From: an uncultured Clostridia bacterium
GTDB taxonomy: Bacteria; Bacillota_A; Clostridia; TANB77; CAG-508
NCBI GenBank assembly: GCA_947624715.1
Contig: CANQLO010000029.1
Location: forward strand, 1 to 24,684
Reading direction: 5' to 3'
DNA length: 24,684 nucleotides
Below are positions 23,802 through 24,684 of the stretch, piece by piece. The stretch's first letter is position 1, and each line of letters starts with the position of its first letter. The notes under the pieces are model-generated. The model had not been told where the DNA came from. It made no database searches and saw only the letters and a list, made by a program, of their open reading frames with translations. Position numbers and translations under genes: made by a program.

Positions 23802-24073
23802 ATGATGGAAATTATTATAGACATCGTGGACATCGCAGACGAAAGTTCAATTTTATATATAATGTTTCTATGTATTATTTTAATAAAATATGGAAAATGT
23901 ATCCATTTATTAATGGGCAAAAATAATCAAAATAAGTTTAATAAACAACTAAAAATAACCGGTTATTCTATTGTAACCGGCTATTAATTTTAGGGGTTTA
24001 TGTCAGTTACTATGATGTATCAATGGCTGACACTCTTATTATTACTTAATTTGTTGCACCTGTCTATTGCATA
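23802..24073. other. noncoding gap with two hairpins between convergent genes
   Basis: CCGGTTA (23959-23965) pairs with TAACCGG (23974-23980), extended by AATA/TATT after one mismatch. TGTCAG (24001-24006) pairs with CTGACA (24027-24032). A 61-codon frame from about 23805 has no ribosome binding site and no recognisable product. I see no convincing gene. Confidence 0.5.
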
Positions 24074-24586
24074 CTACTTTATCTTTATGAAACAGCATAG
24101 TCTTTTGCATCCTTCCATATTTTGAATAACTACTGTTACAGGCTTATTTACATATCCTCGTTTGAGATTATACTTAATACTGTCGGTTTCGTCTACATAC
24201 TCTATTTTAAGTTTACTTTTAGTTTTCCTATCTAGTAGAGTTATTATGGCACAGGAGAACGTATTAGGTAATTCTTGTTTTTTTACTATTTCTATATCTT
24301 CTATTGTTCCAGTTACGATAGAGTAGTTGCTATTCTTGAAACAGGTGCTTTGTAACATTTCAGCTATAATGGTTTCATTTGTTGCTATTTCGTCTAGTAT
24401 GTTTATTAAGTATTCTGTATAGTCATATTTGATTATCTGCTTTTGAATTTCATAATTATTAAGTTCAGCAACATTGCCGTATATAATAAATCTGTCAAAT
24501 ATGTCTTGTGGTTCCATATCTTCTAATTTGATATTATTTAATCGTTGCATTACTTCTTTATAGGTTACTGGCTTATTCTGTTTCAT
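24074..24586 (-). CDS. hypothetical element protein
   Basis: Function not recognised; 170 residues, soluble, no signal peptide. The N-terminal half is helical (KEVMQRLNNIKLEDMEPQDIFDRF, YLINILDEIATNETIIAEML). The C-terminal half (about 95-170) alternates strands (SIVTGTIEDIEIV, SCAIITLLDRKTKSKLKIEYV, KPVTVVIQNM) in a way that suggests a small beta-barrel or OB-like domain. It has ATG at 24586 with AAAGGAG directly upstream. That site overlaps the stop codon of the preceding gene, so both belong to one operon running opposite to the primase. Probably part of the element's maintenance or transfer genes. Confidence 0.7.
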   Translation of the reverse strand: MKQNKPVTYKEVMQRLNNIKLEDMEPQDIFDRFIIYGNVAELNNYEIQKQIIKYDYTEYLINILDEIATNETIIAEMLQSTCFKNSNYSIVTGTIEDIEIVKKQELPNTFSCAIITLLDRKTKSKLKIEYVDETDSIKYNLKRGYVNKPVTVVIQNMEGCKRLCCFIKIK

Positions 24587-24598
24587 ATTTTGCTCCTT

Positions 24599-24684
24599 TC
24601 ATTTTATTTCGTAAACTTCTCCGTCTTCAAGTATTACTGCCTTGTCTGTATATTCTTTGATTTTCTCTTTTGCCTCTGTATGAA
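24599..24684 (-). CDS. C-terminal end of an unknown gene (cut by the window edge)
   Basis: Twenty-eight codons reach the TGA at 24599-24601: ...TEAKEKIKEYTDKAVI and LEDGEVYEIK. Codon use is normal and the stop overlaps the ribosome binding site of the 170-residue gene, so it is a real gene end. Nothing can be said about function from this piece. Confidence 0.6.
   Translation of the reverse strand, partial: HTEAKEKIKEYTDKAVILEDGEVYEIK

Noticed and set aside
23784..23987. Plus-strand frame of 67 codons after the primase
   Set aside because: Starts within the primase terminator, no ribosome binding site, no recognisable product.

Overview
The window is very AT-rich DNA from a low-GC Gram-positive bacterium, most likely an uncultured member of the Clostridia. 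The signs are a mraZ-rsmH-ftsL-PBP division cluster, an LtaS-type polymerase, GGAGG-type ribosome binding sites, several TTG starts and TTGACA/TATAAT promoters. No tRNA, rRNA or CRISPR array was found.

Positions 1-12,806 (all genes on the minus strand) read right to left as follows: an Ig-like membrane protein; a GGDEF protein with a degenerate receiver domain; mraZ with a clear MraZ operator; rsmH; ftsL; a 126-bp structured inverted-repeat element; two linked genes of unknown function; a class B penicillin-binding protein; a DUF4143-type ATPase whose gene lies between two identical palindromes exactly 1,300 bp apart; a GNAT acetyltransferase; and an LTA-synthase-like enzyme. Positions 12,997-16,782 encode a large surface protein with a candidate thioester domain, four repeats and a C-terminal membrane anchor.

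Positions 17,182-20,250 form an accessory region. A LexA/CI-like self-cleaving repressor is divergent from a gene of unknown function whose promoter is covered by repeated operators. A 5'-truncated secreted-protein fossil follows in frame after the repressor. An orphan MazF-like toxin gene and a candidate small RNA lie between two 37-bp direct repeats.

Positions 20,250-24,684 are the integrase end of an integrated mobile element: a Tn916-type tyrosine integrase, an excisionase-like protein, a D5/P4-type primase-helicase and unknown genes.

The most striking observation is in this element. The integrase needs three +1 frame changes and the primase needs two. All five are the same event: an extra base that creates an in-frame CGG immediately before a glycine GGN codon, always on the coding strand. 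Skipping the C restores highly conserved motifs (RGNGEGTIYW, TGIRVGE, the segment before the catalytic Tyr, and the GRGGNGKS P-loop). By my manual scan, in-frame CGG occurs nowhere else in roughly 6,700 codons of the window. This suggests that CGG is not used as a sense codon here and may act as a +1 frameshift signal. Mutational decay or a motif-specific sequencing error remain alternatives.
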